A DNA stretch of 64,000 nucleotides from Trichobilharzia szidati (lineage: Eukaryota; Platyhelminthes; Trematoda; Strigeidida; Schistosomatidae). The notes beneath the pieces were generated by a model. The model ran no database searches and was not told where the DNA came from. It worked only from the letters and a program-made list of their open reading frames with translations. The stretch lies in NCBI GenBank assembly GCA_944472155.2, contig OX235273.1:88220793-88284792 (forward strand), read 5' to 3'. The translations under genes were made by a program, and so were the position numbers. Shown here piece after piece: positions 23,985 to 34,524 of the stretch (position 1 is its first letter; each line of letters opens with the position of its first letter).

Positions 23985-24830
23985 CATGTAATGGACTCAC
24001 ACAAAAACTTGGAGGATCTGGACTTCGCCGATGATATAAGTCTGATTTCCCACAAACTGGAAGATATGCAAGTGAAAAGCAACAAGCTGGCAGAAGAAGC
24101 ATCAAAGATAGGACTTCAGGTGAACATGGAGAAAACAGAGGTGATGAAGATTCCTGGCCAAAAACACCACCAACAACAACAGAAAACAGTAAGCATAAAT
24201 AGGAGGAACCTGAAAGAAGCAACCAATTTTACCTACATGGGAAGCATCGTTTCAACTACAGGCGGAACTGACGAAGATATCAAAGCAAGAATCGGAAAAG
24301 CAAGACAAGGTTTCACTACTCTCAAGTCTGTGTGGAGGTCAACAACGCTCAGCATGAAAAATAAAATCAGGATTTTCAATTCCAATGTGAAGTCAGTGCT
24401 ACTATACGGACCAGAGACTTCGCTCGTCATAAAGAGCATCTCAAACAAACTACAGACCTTCATTAACAGTTGTCTTTGCTCAATACTCAAGATCAGATGA
24501 CCAGAAAAGATCAGCAACAGAGATCTCTGGGAGCGAACCAACCAGGAACCGATTGTGAATCAAATAGGCAGGAAGAAATGGAGATGGATTGCCCATACTC
24601 TGAGGAAACCATCAAGTGACATCACTAGACAAGCACTCGAGTGGAGCCAGAACGAGAAGCGGCGAGTTGGTCGTCAGTGCGAGGGTGACTTGAAGGAGGT
24701 CATGTGAGGAGGAGATGAAAACGTGTGGGCAGACTTGGAGCCGGGCGAAGACTTTAGAAGAGAACGGAACGCAATGGAGACGCTCGACTGGAGCCTCATA
24801 TTCCTTAGGAATTAAAGGAAACAATAATAA
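23985..24830 (+). mobile_element. RTE-like LINE 3' half (RT palm to 3' tail)
   Basis: The frame 23949-24500 contains LEDLDFADDISLISHKLEDM (FADD catalytic box), FTYMGSIVSTTGGTDEDIKA, ARIGKARQGFTTLKSVW and YGPETS. After a TGA at 24498-24500 the same protein resumes with ERTNQEPIVNQIGRKKWRWI and HTLRKPSSDITRQALEW, and ends with TLDWSLIFL. The tail TATTCCTTAGGAAT forms a small hairpin, followed by aaaggaaacaataataa. It is 5'-truncated and lies head-to-head with the endonuclease piece at 23340-23960. The last 480-500 bp recur almost exactly at 27289-27799. Confidence 0.85.
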
Positions 24831-25699
24831 CACCCGTTCGTCCCAATTGGATGGCTGCCAGCCGAAGAAAATCTGCAAGCTCCAGGAGATACAGTGCCGG
24901 TGTACGGAAAGTTCGTTCTCTTCAAAATAAGTTAATGTATCACCTTTTCTTTGTTTCATCAAAGTTGCGGGATAGGTTATCCGGGAACCAACCAAAAACC
25001 TAGAAGTCTTCCGGAAACTACATGAAGCGAGATCCAAGAAATCATAGGGTTTATAAAAGCTAGTTGAAAAATACTAGATATTTTAAAACCAAAATCAACT
25101 GGTGGGAACTTCTAACCAGAAACTTCCTTGAAACCGAAAATAAAAGAGAAAATAAAGTTTCATCACACGCTTCGGGAATATAACGGAATACGGCCAATCA
25201 GTAACAGGGATCTCAGGTTGATAGTGTGAAAGAAATAATCAGTATTGGTATTGGCCTTCTTCATTTACTTTGAAATATGATAAGAACGAAGTGTGAAACG
25301 GAGGCGAAGTTAAAGTAGATCAATTCGGAGTGGACAAACGAACCATCAACCCAACCAATTTAGACAAGAGTAAAGAAACAGATTAAAGCATCCACAATAA
25401 GGAAATAAAGAGCGTTTAGAAAGGTTCCATGCAGAATATTCGCATTCCTTTTCAGCATTTCGTTTCCAGTGTGATTTTTCACCTGATTTAACTGCCTTGA
25501 TGCTGTTGCTCCCTAAAAAGACGTTGGTGCGTCAGTCTCTTAAAATCTTTATTTTTTGAATAGGTCAAAAATGTTGTTATGTGAGATTTCACTGATTTCT
25601 AACTTAAATTTCAACTCTTTGCTTCCGGGATGGTTCGGATGAGCTCGCTGTTCATGCGCCAATTTTGAAAAACGCCAGCTGATTTCTGGTGTGTATCTT
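24831..25699. other. No gene recognised; upstream flank of the ST7 homologue
   Basis: No supported ORF or repeat. If the ATG at 25700 is the true start, the promoter and 5' UTR of the ST7-like gene lie here, but no motif decides this. Confidence 0.4.
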
Positions 25700-26534
25700 A
25701 TGTGCGGGTCGGCTGTATGTCTTCACTCATCTAAACCTAGTTCAAACATATATTCGTGGAACTTACGGTGTTTCTGGAGTACCTCTTTACTTGCTCTCAC
25801 TCTATTTACTTACTTGTACCGACCAGTGAAGTTCGTTGACAGGATTGCTCATAGTATGTGGTGAATATCGCTTATTTTACTGATATCTGACGTTTTTAGT
25901 TACCATGTTTTTGAATACTCTTTCACCTAAATTTTACGTCGCGCTTACTGGGACGAGTTCTTTGATATCTGGACTTATTTTGGTAATAGGTGATAATGTT
26001 AGCTCACGTTTTCTAGATTTTTGAGTGGTGGTACTTCAAAAAGTATGGGAAGTCTTTTATTGAGCAAATTTCTTGGAATCATATATACCCACTAATTGGT
26101 GGAAGTGATGAAGACAACGATTGTGACAGTGTTGACTCGAACAGTCCAATAACAACTACTCAAGGTTTGTTTTTAATAGGCATATTATATTTTGTAGAAT
26201 GTAAGGTGTGGCGAAATCCCTACAGTTTATTCAGAGGAGCAGAGTATCGAAAGTTCTTTCGTGAGACGGGTAAAGATCCGCTAACGTATTACGATATGAA
26301 CCTGTCTGCACAGGATCACCAGACATTTTTCACTTGTGAAGCAGATGCTGGAAAACCTGAGTACGAAAGTAGGTTAGCCTTCAGTTGAACCTATTCATAG
26401 TAATGCAACTTTCATGGAGGGAGCGCAATCATGAGGAAAGAATTAAAAAGACAAAAGAAGCATTATCAAAGAACCCCGAATGCGCGACAGCTATGATCTT
26501 ACTTGCGGAAGAGGAGTGTTCTTACATAGTAGAC
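25700..26534 (+). CDS. ST7: ST7 (suppressor of tumorigenicity 7) homologue, N-terminal five exons
   Basis: Proposed exons are 25700-25853, 25900-25982, 26017-26164, 26198-26368 and 26401-26534, with all introns GT...AG, only 32-46 nt long and phase-compatible (690 nt, 230 codons). The product matches ST7 in order: a first membrane segment [40 protein letters not shown] with [17 protein letters not shown] (second membrane segment); [39 protein letters not shown]; and [10 protein letters not shown] and [13 protein letters not shown] at the start of the TPR-like part. ST7 is a conserved multi-pass membrane protein of poorly defined biochemical function. About 40% of the usual length is present. 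A donor (gtaagt) follows 26534, but no further exon was found, so the gene is either spread over large introns beyond view or a partial copy. The start is the only in-frame ATG seen upstream. Confidence 0.88.
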
Positions 26535-27205
26535 GTAAGTTGATTGCAAGTTTCGTCATAAGGTTGCTTGATTAATTTTGGATGTTGAGAAGTGGTTCCA
26601 TGTACTAAAGACCAACCAGGTATCTGTTTTTATATATGGAATTCAATGCTTATTAATCCATCCCTAACATAATATTTTTAATCTTTGTGTTTGAGACAAA
26701 GTTAAACTATAACAATCAACGTAGTGTGAACGCATGAGCCAAACAATCAGGAAAAATAGTGGCTTTTGCACAACATGACGTTTGTTTACAAGAGAAATAC
26801 GTGGAAATACATTAAACAGGAGTATCAGTTTTTAAGTTATACCAACTTCTGTGCACGTATTCATTGAGGTGACTGATGAGTTGTTATTGTGACTTATTTA
26901 TCGCTCTCATCGTGTTTTACAGTCTTCCTCAAAAGACGTCTATCGAATTAGTATGAGTTCCTGTAAGACGATCGAAAAATATTCACTAGGAAAATACGGA
27001 TAATAAAAATAAATTATGCCAACCCTAAACCTAATCCTAAGCGTAACCCTATACACGAGCACAACTTCGATGGTGACCTTCGTGAAATATTTATAAATTA
27101 ACATTTATAAGAATCTGTTCCGATTGCTAGTACTATAATTCAACAATATGAACTTTTTGAAAAAGTGATAATGTATGCTAATTCACAATTGTAATTCGTA
27201 ACACA
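26535..27205. other. Intron or flank of ST7; degenerate telomere-like words
   Basis: No exon is recognised. At 27020-27052 the text 'accctaaacctaatcctaag' followed by cgtaacccta resembles degenerate copies of the telomere hexamer complement (CCCTAA). This is too short and imperfect to call a telomeric repeat. Confidence 0.4.
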
Positions 27206-27288
27206 ATTGATCGTGCCTGTAAAAATGGCATGCATTTCATGTAAACTTACCCATTTATACGAAATATATATTATTATATTATAATTAT
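27206..27288 (+). repeat. Family A 3'-tail end, partial
   Basis: The text 'gatcgtgcctgtaaaaatgg' followed by catgcatttcatgtaa and an AT-rich tattattatattataatta end matches the terminal part of the family A tail repeat (gatgatgcctgtaaactggc...). Its end is immediately followed by the RTE fragment at 27289, so the RTE copy landed at or next to this tail. Confidence 0.5.
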
Positions 27289-27800
27289 TACTCTCAAGTC
27301 TGTGTGGAGGTCAACAACGCTCAGCATGAAAAATAAAATCAGGATTTTCAATTCCAATGTGAAGTCAGTGCTACTATACGGACCAGAGACTTCGCTCGTC
27401 ATAAAGAGCATCTCAAACAAACTACAGACCTTCATTAACAGTTGTCTTTGCTCAATACTCAAGATCAGATGACCAGAAAAGATCAGCAACAGAGATCTCT
27501 GGGAGCGAACCAACCAGGAACCGATTGTGAATCAAATAGGCAGGAAGAAATGGAGATGGATTGCCCATACTCTGAGGAAACCATCAAGTGACATCACTAG
27601 ACAAGCACTCGAGTGGAGCCAGAACGAGAAGCGGCGAGTTGGTCGTCAGTGCGAGGGTGACTTGAAGGAGGTCATGTGAGGAGGAGATGAAAACGTGTGG
27701 GCAGACTTGGAGCCGGGCGAAGACTTTAGAAGAGAACGGAACGCAATGGAGACGCTCGACTGGAGCCTCATATTCCTTAGGATTTAAAGGAAATAATACT
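27289..27800 (+). mobile_element. RTE-like LINE 3' end, near-identical to 24317-24828
   Basis: From 'tactctcaagtctgtgtgga' onward the sequence repeats 24317-24828 almost base for base at an offset of 2972 bp, including the same TGA after LKIR and the same C-terminus. The ends differ slightly (ggatttaaaggaaataat here, ggaattaaaggaaacaataa there). It is a 5'-truncated copy. The shared internal stop shows that both copies descend from one already-defective source or from each other. Confidence 0.9.
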
Positions 27801-28185
27801 GTTTCATGAAATAAAAATGGGATAAATCTCCAGATAGATCATGATAATTCCTCAGTGTTTACTTTTAATTGAATAACTTATAGGAATATATGGTTTAAGT
27901 CTTAATTTTAATCGTTAATTTACTTATAGATAGTCGACTTCGCGTGAGAATTACGAAAGGTTGCGCTACTGAGTGCTTCCGTAGACTTCTCCTTAACGGT
28001 GCCGGAATATAATCGCTTTGGGAGAATTTGAGGCCAAGGATCTTCTCAGGTGCAGTGATATCATGAATTAACTTAACATTGCGTTAAAATGTTTAGGAAC
28101 TGCCTCCAAAAACTCGTTCGAAATTCACGAGTCCCAATTAGAGCATCTAGACAGATGCTGATACAAGTCCCAGTAATCATGTGTG

Positions 28186-28590
28186 TATAATAAATAAATA
28201 AATAAATAACAGTATATTCTCATTTTGTACATGAGGGACGCCAGTTTACAGGCATCATCAATATGATAAATTACATATACGATTAGTAAACATATTTAAT
28301 AATAGTAATTTAATAAAATACTTTTTTCCTACCTGTGTAGGACACATCAATTTTACAGGCATGGATAAGCATTATTTAAATTACATAAATTTGGTTCATG
28401 GTAAAGTTATAAGGTTGCAGTCATTTTGTCTATGGGAACAATATGATAACTAGTCATTCAATGGAGCACATCAAGAAATATAGAAATATTGTCTTCGCAT
28501 TAACAAAAAAAACCCAAGTATGTTTTGGATGGATTACAAATACTTGGGAAAAAATAAAGCTTGAAGTAATTCTTCCATATAACTTTGGTG
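28186..28590 (-). repeat. Family A 3'-tail repeat, minus strand; likely 3' end of the CR1-like LINE
   Basis: Read on the minus strand it runs 'acttcaagctttattttttc', 'gttaatgcgaagacaatatt', 'cttatccatgcctgtaaaat', 'gatgatgcctgtaaactggc' and ends in a (TTTA)n microsatellite (28187-28208 on the plus strand: aataaataaataaataaata). Position and orientation fit the 3' terminus of the LINE whose ORF2 stops at 29242. The intervening 28591-29241 shows no ORF and would be its 3' UTR. The stretch 27801-28185, left of it, holds nothing recognised. Confidence 0.6.
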
Positions 28591-29241
28591 TGTACGGCAT
28601 CGAGTCTTATTCTTGATTTATATCCAAATTTGATAATAATTTAAAATAAGTAATACACTTGTATACTTTTTTCAGCATTTTCTTCGTAACATCACATAAT
28701 AATAATGACAGTTTATATTTTCTTATAAACGGGTGTTTTCAAGAAATGCAAGCTATTTTTGCAGACAAGATCAGTTATGTTGTAAGTTACAATCGTGAAG
28801 TATTATAAATCAATACTTTTTTATTAGTATAAAGGTATATTTCACAACTGTAATCCAGGGTGCGTCGTTGGTGAAGGCAATGCGCAATTCACGAGGGAAT
28901 TGTGAGATACAGGGCCAATAATGTTTGCAGATCATTTGTCATTGTAAATGGGTAAATATCTTCATTCTCATTCAGAAGGTCAAATGGAAGCTGAAATGGT
29001 GAGAGAAAAAGAAGACAAACAACAACAACGCAAAAGAAAGCAAGTGGAGTACTTAGGGAGTGATCAATATGTATATATCCATTTATATTCTGTTTAGTAA
29101 TTATAGTTATTTTGGTGCACTAACTAACTATCCCCGTGATGCTAACTTTTATATTGTGTGAACTAATATTATTGTCCTGTGTAAAAATGTCTATCATGTA
29201 CTTCCAATAATATGAAAATTTATAATTGTAGTTTGTTGTAA

Positions 29242-32200
29242 CTACACGTTTAATGAACTTAAAATATCTATGTGGGGTGAAAAAGTGGGTGTAGGATTCA
29301 GACGCAGAAGTGCACTGTCATCTTTGAGCAGTCTGGTGACTGAGGAGATGAACACTGCGAGTGTGTTTGCATCGCACACATCAGCTGGTAGTCTATTCCA
29401 AATGACTGAAAACTTATTTAAGAAGAAATTATACCGCATGTAAGTCTGACAATGCTCTGTAGCAACTAGGTTGTGATGATTTCTAAGATTGTAACTGATG
29501 ACAGCGGTAGGTTTAATTATTGGCTCGGAGGAGTGCACGAGCAGATTAGTTAGCTTGTAGTAAAAAATTAGGTTTAGCTTAAGACGTCTTTTCCAGAGTG
29601 GTTCTAAACTTAGTCTGTCGCAACGTTCATAGTATTGGAGACCACTTTCTAAACCAAGAATTCTTAAGGTGAATTGCCGTTGCACTCCTAACTTAAGCTT
29701 GTCATTTTGTCTGAGTCCGCTAAGAATAAACGGGCAGTATTCTAAAATAGGTCGGACACATACTTTATATAATAAAACCCTAGCTTCACAACAAAAGAAA
29801 TTGCGAGTTATGCATCCTAGGAGCCTTCGTGTTTTACGTCTGGCATAATCAGTTTGTTCAGAGAACGTTAGGTTACTAGAGTATCTGATACCGAGATCTA
29901 CGACTGAGTTGAGCTTGGCTAGTTTACGCCCATTTATTTCAAGATTCAGGTCAAGGTTACTGTTTCCGATACAAATCCAGCCGCATTTATCAATGTTGAA
30001 CTTTAGACAGGATTCAGTACACCATGTTGCGAGACTACTTAATTCAAAATGCACTTTATTTACCATATTGCTTAATTCATGAGTGTAGCAGGAGTAAACA
30101 ACTTTGAGGTCGTCAGCATACAGGAATGGTTTACCTGAGGTGAAGCAGTTACAAATGCTGTTAATGTATACCGTAAATAAAAGTGGACCTAGGACACCAC
30201 CTTGCTCAACCCCACTTGTGATCTGCCTAGGATGAGACAATACTGACCCGACTTTGGTTATTCGTTCTCTGCTGCTTAGAAATGACTGTAACGAGTTCAG
30301 TGATGGATTACGAATTCCACATGAGTACAGCTTCTCAAAGAGAGTACTGTGAGATACCATGTCAAATGCCCTAGATATATCGAAGTAGAGAACAACAACT
30401 AGCTTACGTGCTTCGCGACTACTAGTGATGCAGTTGAAAAAGTCGAAGTGGCAAGTAACGCAAGACCTATTTTTGAGAAATCCGTGTTGAGACCTTGTAA
30501 CAAGATCTTCCTTAAGTAGATAGTCTGACAGTTGACCTTTGACAACTTTCTCCATGACTCGCGAGACAACTGGGGTTATATTTATAGGTCTGTAATTGTG
30601 GACGTTTGCCTTATCACCGGATTTATAGTGTGGAATTATGAAGCTAGTTTTCCACTCATGAGAGTAAGTGCCAGTGTCCATAGATATTGAGAAGAATTTA
30701 AGAAGTAGTAGGGGTATATCACACCCACTGTTTTTGAAAATTATAGAAGAAAGGCCATCTGGTCCCGTGCTAGTGGAAGGTTTCAGGCTTTTAACTGCTT
30801 GTTCTATTAATTGGTTTGTGAACACTATGCTTCCGAGGAAAGAGCTAGTAAGGGGGCCGGTTTCACCAGGAATGTGCGTTTCTAAACCAAAGTTTGCAAA
30901 CCTCTCACTGAATATTTCACAGATAGTGGCAGGCACATTGTAGATAACTTTGTCATGAAGTAAATAGGGGATATCCGTCGTCGACTACATTCGCTTTTTA
31001 AGAAGTGTTGTTAAGTTATAAACTTTGGAGGTACTTTCAAGTGCCCTTAACTCTTCGTCGAGGTCCTTTTGAGAGCGTTGGCGCTTGATAGATTCAAGAG
31101 ACTCATGGATTGAGTGCAGTAGTGATATATCCTTAGTGGAATAGTACTGTTTCTTCAACTTCCTTAACTTATTGCGGCATGCCCTCGGAATGTATTCAGC
31201 TTGGTGTCTACTTAATTTCACTACCCTCTTAGGAGCAACAGTATCTAGACAAAGGATAACATTCCTGTAAAATAGGGACACTACAGCCTCCAGGGAGTCA
31301 GTGGTAAAATATTCATCCCAGTGACAGAGTCGAATGAGTTCTTGGACTAATCCCCAGTCTGTATGTTTGTAACTACGACAAATCAAGCTCCCTGAATCCT
31401 GTTTGTTTCCTGTATTCAGTGGTGAGAAAGGCAGAGAGCAGAGGACCATTCTATGGTCACTACTGGAAAATCTGTTACCAACATAGGTGGAGACTGGGAT
31501 TGTGTCATGACAAAACACAAGGTCCAACATGTTGTCGCCACGAGTGGGTGTCTGGACGTGTTGCTGCCATCCATAACAATCGATAGTGGCAAGTAATTCG
31601 TCGAAGCGTTGCGGGCCGGAACTACTTAACCAATTGACTTCTGGAAGATTGAAGTCCCCTGCAATTATTTTGTAATTAGTACTAAATGATGAGGCGTGTG
31701 CGAATGATTTAGCTAATAACGCATCAGTTTCTTTGGTTGAGCTTGGTGCTCGATAAACACAGCCTATGAGAAGCTTGTACTTATCTCCTTGTAAGACGAC
31801 CCAGAGTGAATCAGGTACCTCGTTCAGTATTTCATCTTCCACCTTACTGGCTACGAATGAGTTATGTATATATATGAGACATCCTCCACCACGCTTGCAG
31901 TCTCTATTTGCACGGTGTACAGTGTAATCATCTATGCCTATATGCACATCAAGTACAGAGTATGAGCACCATGATTCAGTAATCAGAGCTACAGTAGGCT
32001 TGGCGATAAATAATAATGCTCTTAGTTCAGATATCTTATTGATTAAGGAACGTGCATTAATTAGCAATATCGTGAATAAGTCACGGGATACTACAAACTG
32101 GCTTAAGATATCACCATAACCTAACTCTGTTTGTGCGTCAACAACGCAAGAGATTATGAATGATACGGGGGTCGGACTGGGTGTCTGTACATCGGGGTTA

Positions 32201-32286
32201 GAGTGCAGTGAGGTGGTCCTAGGTGCCATGGGTCGTACCAGTGATTCGGGACACTTGGAAAATTTACCATTTGATCCTGGATACAA
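29242..32286 (-). mobile_element. CR1-like LINE ORF2 (endonuclease plus reverse transcriptase), intact except one stop codon
   Basis: A single minus-strand frame runs 1,015 codons from 32286 to 29242. It is interrupted only by TAG at 30985-30987, between LLKKRM and STTDIPYLLHD. The N-terminal APE endonuclease shows LLINARSLINK, TESWC, GCVYRAPSS, AGDFNLPEVNW and SSDHRMV. The RT shows SFIIPHYKSGDKANVHNYRP, LYFDISRAFDMVSH, VEQGGVLGPLLFTVYIN and the catalytic FLYADDLKVVY, then the C-terminal LGVQRQFTLRILG and IWNRLPADV blocks. The length is normal for CR1-clade ORF2. The stop lies in the linker between the two domains. It overlaps ORF1 by 133 nt in another frame. This is a young copy; the endonuclease and RT catalytic motifs appear unchanged. 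Confidence 0.92.
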
Positions 32287-33623
32287 GGATAGTAGATGTT
32301 GGGCCTGGGTTGACGGTTAAAAAGCATAGCATCAAATGGTCTACCCATCCACGTGCTATCCATCATACCGGTACACACCTTCGTGTTGGTTTTACAACTT
32401 AAAGGAAATTGAGAGGGAAGGTGCTTTGGTTGCAAGACTTTGGGGGTTTTGGGGCCTGACTTTCTATAAGGTGGAGCATACTGAAAACCACCAGATTTAC
32501 TTGGGTTTCGAGAGGAACATTTCGTAAGAGGTAAGGGTTTTTTGACACGCTTACTCTCAGCAGGCTTATTGAATACAAAGTATTCTTCCCCATCATTAGT
32601 CTCAACCCGGCGAAATTTGTTCATTGTGGTGAGGTGACCACGTTTGGGTAAGAATTTCTTAGAACAGCTTGCAGCAGTTCTACCTATTTTAACATCTTTC
32701 GGCGAGACGTTATTTACAGGGGTACTGGTATCTAAATCAGTTCCTAGTTCCATTGCCATGCGTGGTTGTTGTGTGGTTTGCCGAATGCTAATGTCAGCAT
32801 TAGGTGACTGTTGCTGTGCACGATCGTTCTTGGGTATTTCTAAGCTAGAGGAGGTGGCCAGGTTATTACTACGCATTATTCTGCGCTGACAAGGTGTTTT
32901 ATCCTGAGCTATGGTTATAGACTTATAGCTACTGTTCAGTCTTAGGTGATCCTGACATTTAATAAACTTACTAGAATCAAGGGAGTTACTGAACTTAAAA
33001 ATAATGGGACAGTTAGCCTGGTTAGACTTTTTACGAAGTCTTTCGCATTCACATGGAACACTGGCCATGCTGCAACAAATCAGGATTTTGTGTTTAACAG
33101 TCTTCAGAGGAAGAGAATCTGGGACATTGTAAACTATAGCCTGGTGAGAAGAGGTTATACGCTTCATCACCTCCGCAGCCAAGCAGTCAATCAGATTTTC
33201 GGCCTTATTTAGGGTATCTGAAGACATTTTAGGATGCTTTCCTAACATACAGGCTATTGGGTCTAAATCCGAAAGCTTGCTTTGAGTTACATCCAGTAAA
33301 GACTTAACCTGGCCAATATCAGAACTGCTCTCCGTGATATTTGACATTGGCAGTGACATTCTATCAAACTGACCTAATTTTTCCTGAAGTTCATTTACTT
33401 GCCTTTGGATATCTTTCACAAGGAGGTCTAATTTACAGATCTCAGAGTTCTCTAACAGAACATCTTTCATCTGTATCACAGGAGTGAGAATTGCACTCAA
33501 GCCATTTTTTGAGCTAGTAGTTAATTCTGTATTACAATGTGGTAATGCAGTTATAACCGAGGTTGAGGCACTATCTAAAACAACTGTGTTTCTACGAACA
33601 CGTTTTTTAGAAATTTGGACCAT
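32154..33623 (-). mobile_element. CR1-like LINE ORF1, full open frame (489 aa)
   Basis: The frame runs uninterrupted from ATG at 33623. An N-terminal part (about residues 45-95) contains ILTPVIQMKDVLLENSEICK and LVKDIQRQVNELQEKLGQF, with heptad-like spacing that suggests a short coiled coil. The middle contains CCSMASVPCECERLRKKSNQ and a basic region. The C-terminal third is rich in Pro, Lys, Arg and Tyr (KVLQPKHLPSQF, PNIYYPC), as expected of an RNA-binding ORF1 protein. No zinc knuckle or RRM is obvious. ORF2 starts inside its 3' end. The leader upstream of 33623 resembles that before the ORF1 fragment at 14056. Confidence 0.8.
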
Positions 33624-33699
33624 AATTTCAGGGATTATATTACTATAAGCAGTAAATGAATATCAGAGCAAACACGTGCAAAAATGTCATCAATTTCGA

Positions 33700-34524
33700 A
33701 CGTACCGCCTTTGCTAATCTCATAGGTGTCTGATCAGTTTCATATCTGAGTATTGTTTCGGGGAAGATGTTATAAGAGCAAGCTACTATTCTATGGTCAC
33801 TAACTAGAAATTCATGACCCACACGTGCACCATTTCGTTTGTGAATATAAGATCTAGAATGTTTGCAGATCTGTTGGGTAAATTTGTGTGTTGTGTCCAC
33901 CCTCCCGTGACGATGGAATTCGGAGGAACGTCATCTCTTGTGGGTCGCCAAAGTGATACTTCTGGCATGTCGAAATCACCTACAATAAGTTTTTAACTGA
34001 AGGGGAGATTAACTGTAGCACCAAAAATGTTGCTGAGCGTATTATCATTCTCCCTGCTGAGGGTGTCGGCACACACAACCCACAAGTATAGATTTACATC
34101 TGACAACTTTTATTTCGACCCAGATCGAGTCATTGAGTTGTGACAGGATTGGGTCACTGGACTGCGTTGCACACATGGATTGTTCACATTATATTAGTGT
34201 TCCAGCCCCATGGCCTGTCCCTCTGTGCCCTCGATAAAGGTTGTAGTTATCAATTCATAGGCTATGATTAGAGATTTCACTTGTGCGCCAGGCTTCAGTG
34301 GTCATAATCAATGAAGGTCTGCATATAGAAGTTAATGTGCTTAGTGTTAAGTGTTTGTTTGGAACTGATCTGGTGTTTAGGAGGATAAAAGATAAATACT
34401 GGCTACGTGGTTTCAGTGAGCGGACAACGCCTTGATAAAATGCTCCATGACTATCCTCTGTATACTTGTTTTTGGACTTGTCCCATCCTAATAAATGTCC
34501 ATATCCATGTCCAGTCACACTCAA
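33700..34524 (-). mobile_element. Decayed CR1-like LINE endonuclease fragment (subfamily of the 17-19 kb copy)
   Basis: On the minus strand, SLKPRSQYLSFILLNTRSVP and LTSICRPSLIMTTEAW (34524-34255) correspond to SLKP-type text at 18.1 kb (ILINARSILNK, ICNPSLITISEAWC). After broken frames, RVGHEFLVSDHRIVACSYNI (about 33830-33770) matches VGHEFPDSDHKIVACSLNIS. The fragment stops where the leader of the nearly intact LINE begins, suggesting that the younger element inserted into or beside this older one. Confidence 0.75.

Noticed and set aside
23872..24222. 116-codon minus-strand ORF with a signal-peptide-like start
   Set aside because: Only its last residues (KLRMGTWNVS and after) are real, belonging to the RTE endonuclease. 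The hydrophobic start is antisense to the RTE RT on the plus strand.
27020..27052. Interstitial telomeric repeat
   Set aside because: Only about four imperfect CCCTAA-like words are present; this is within chance for AT-rich DNA.
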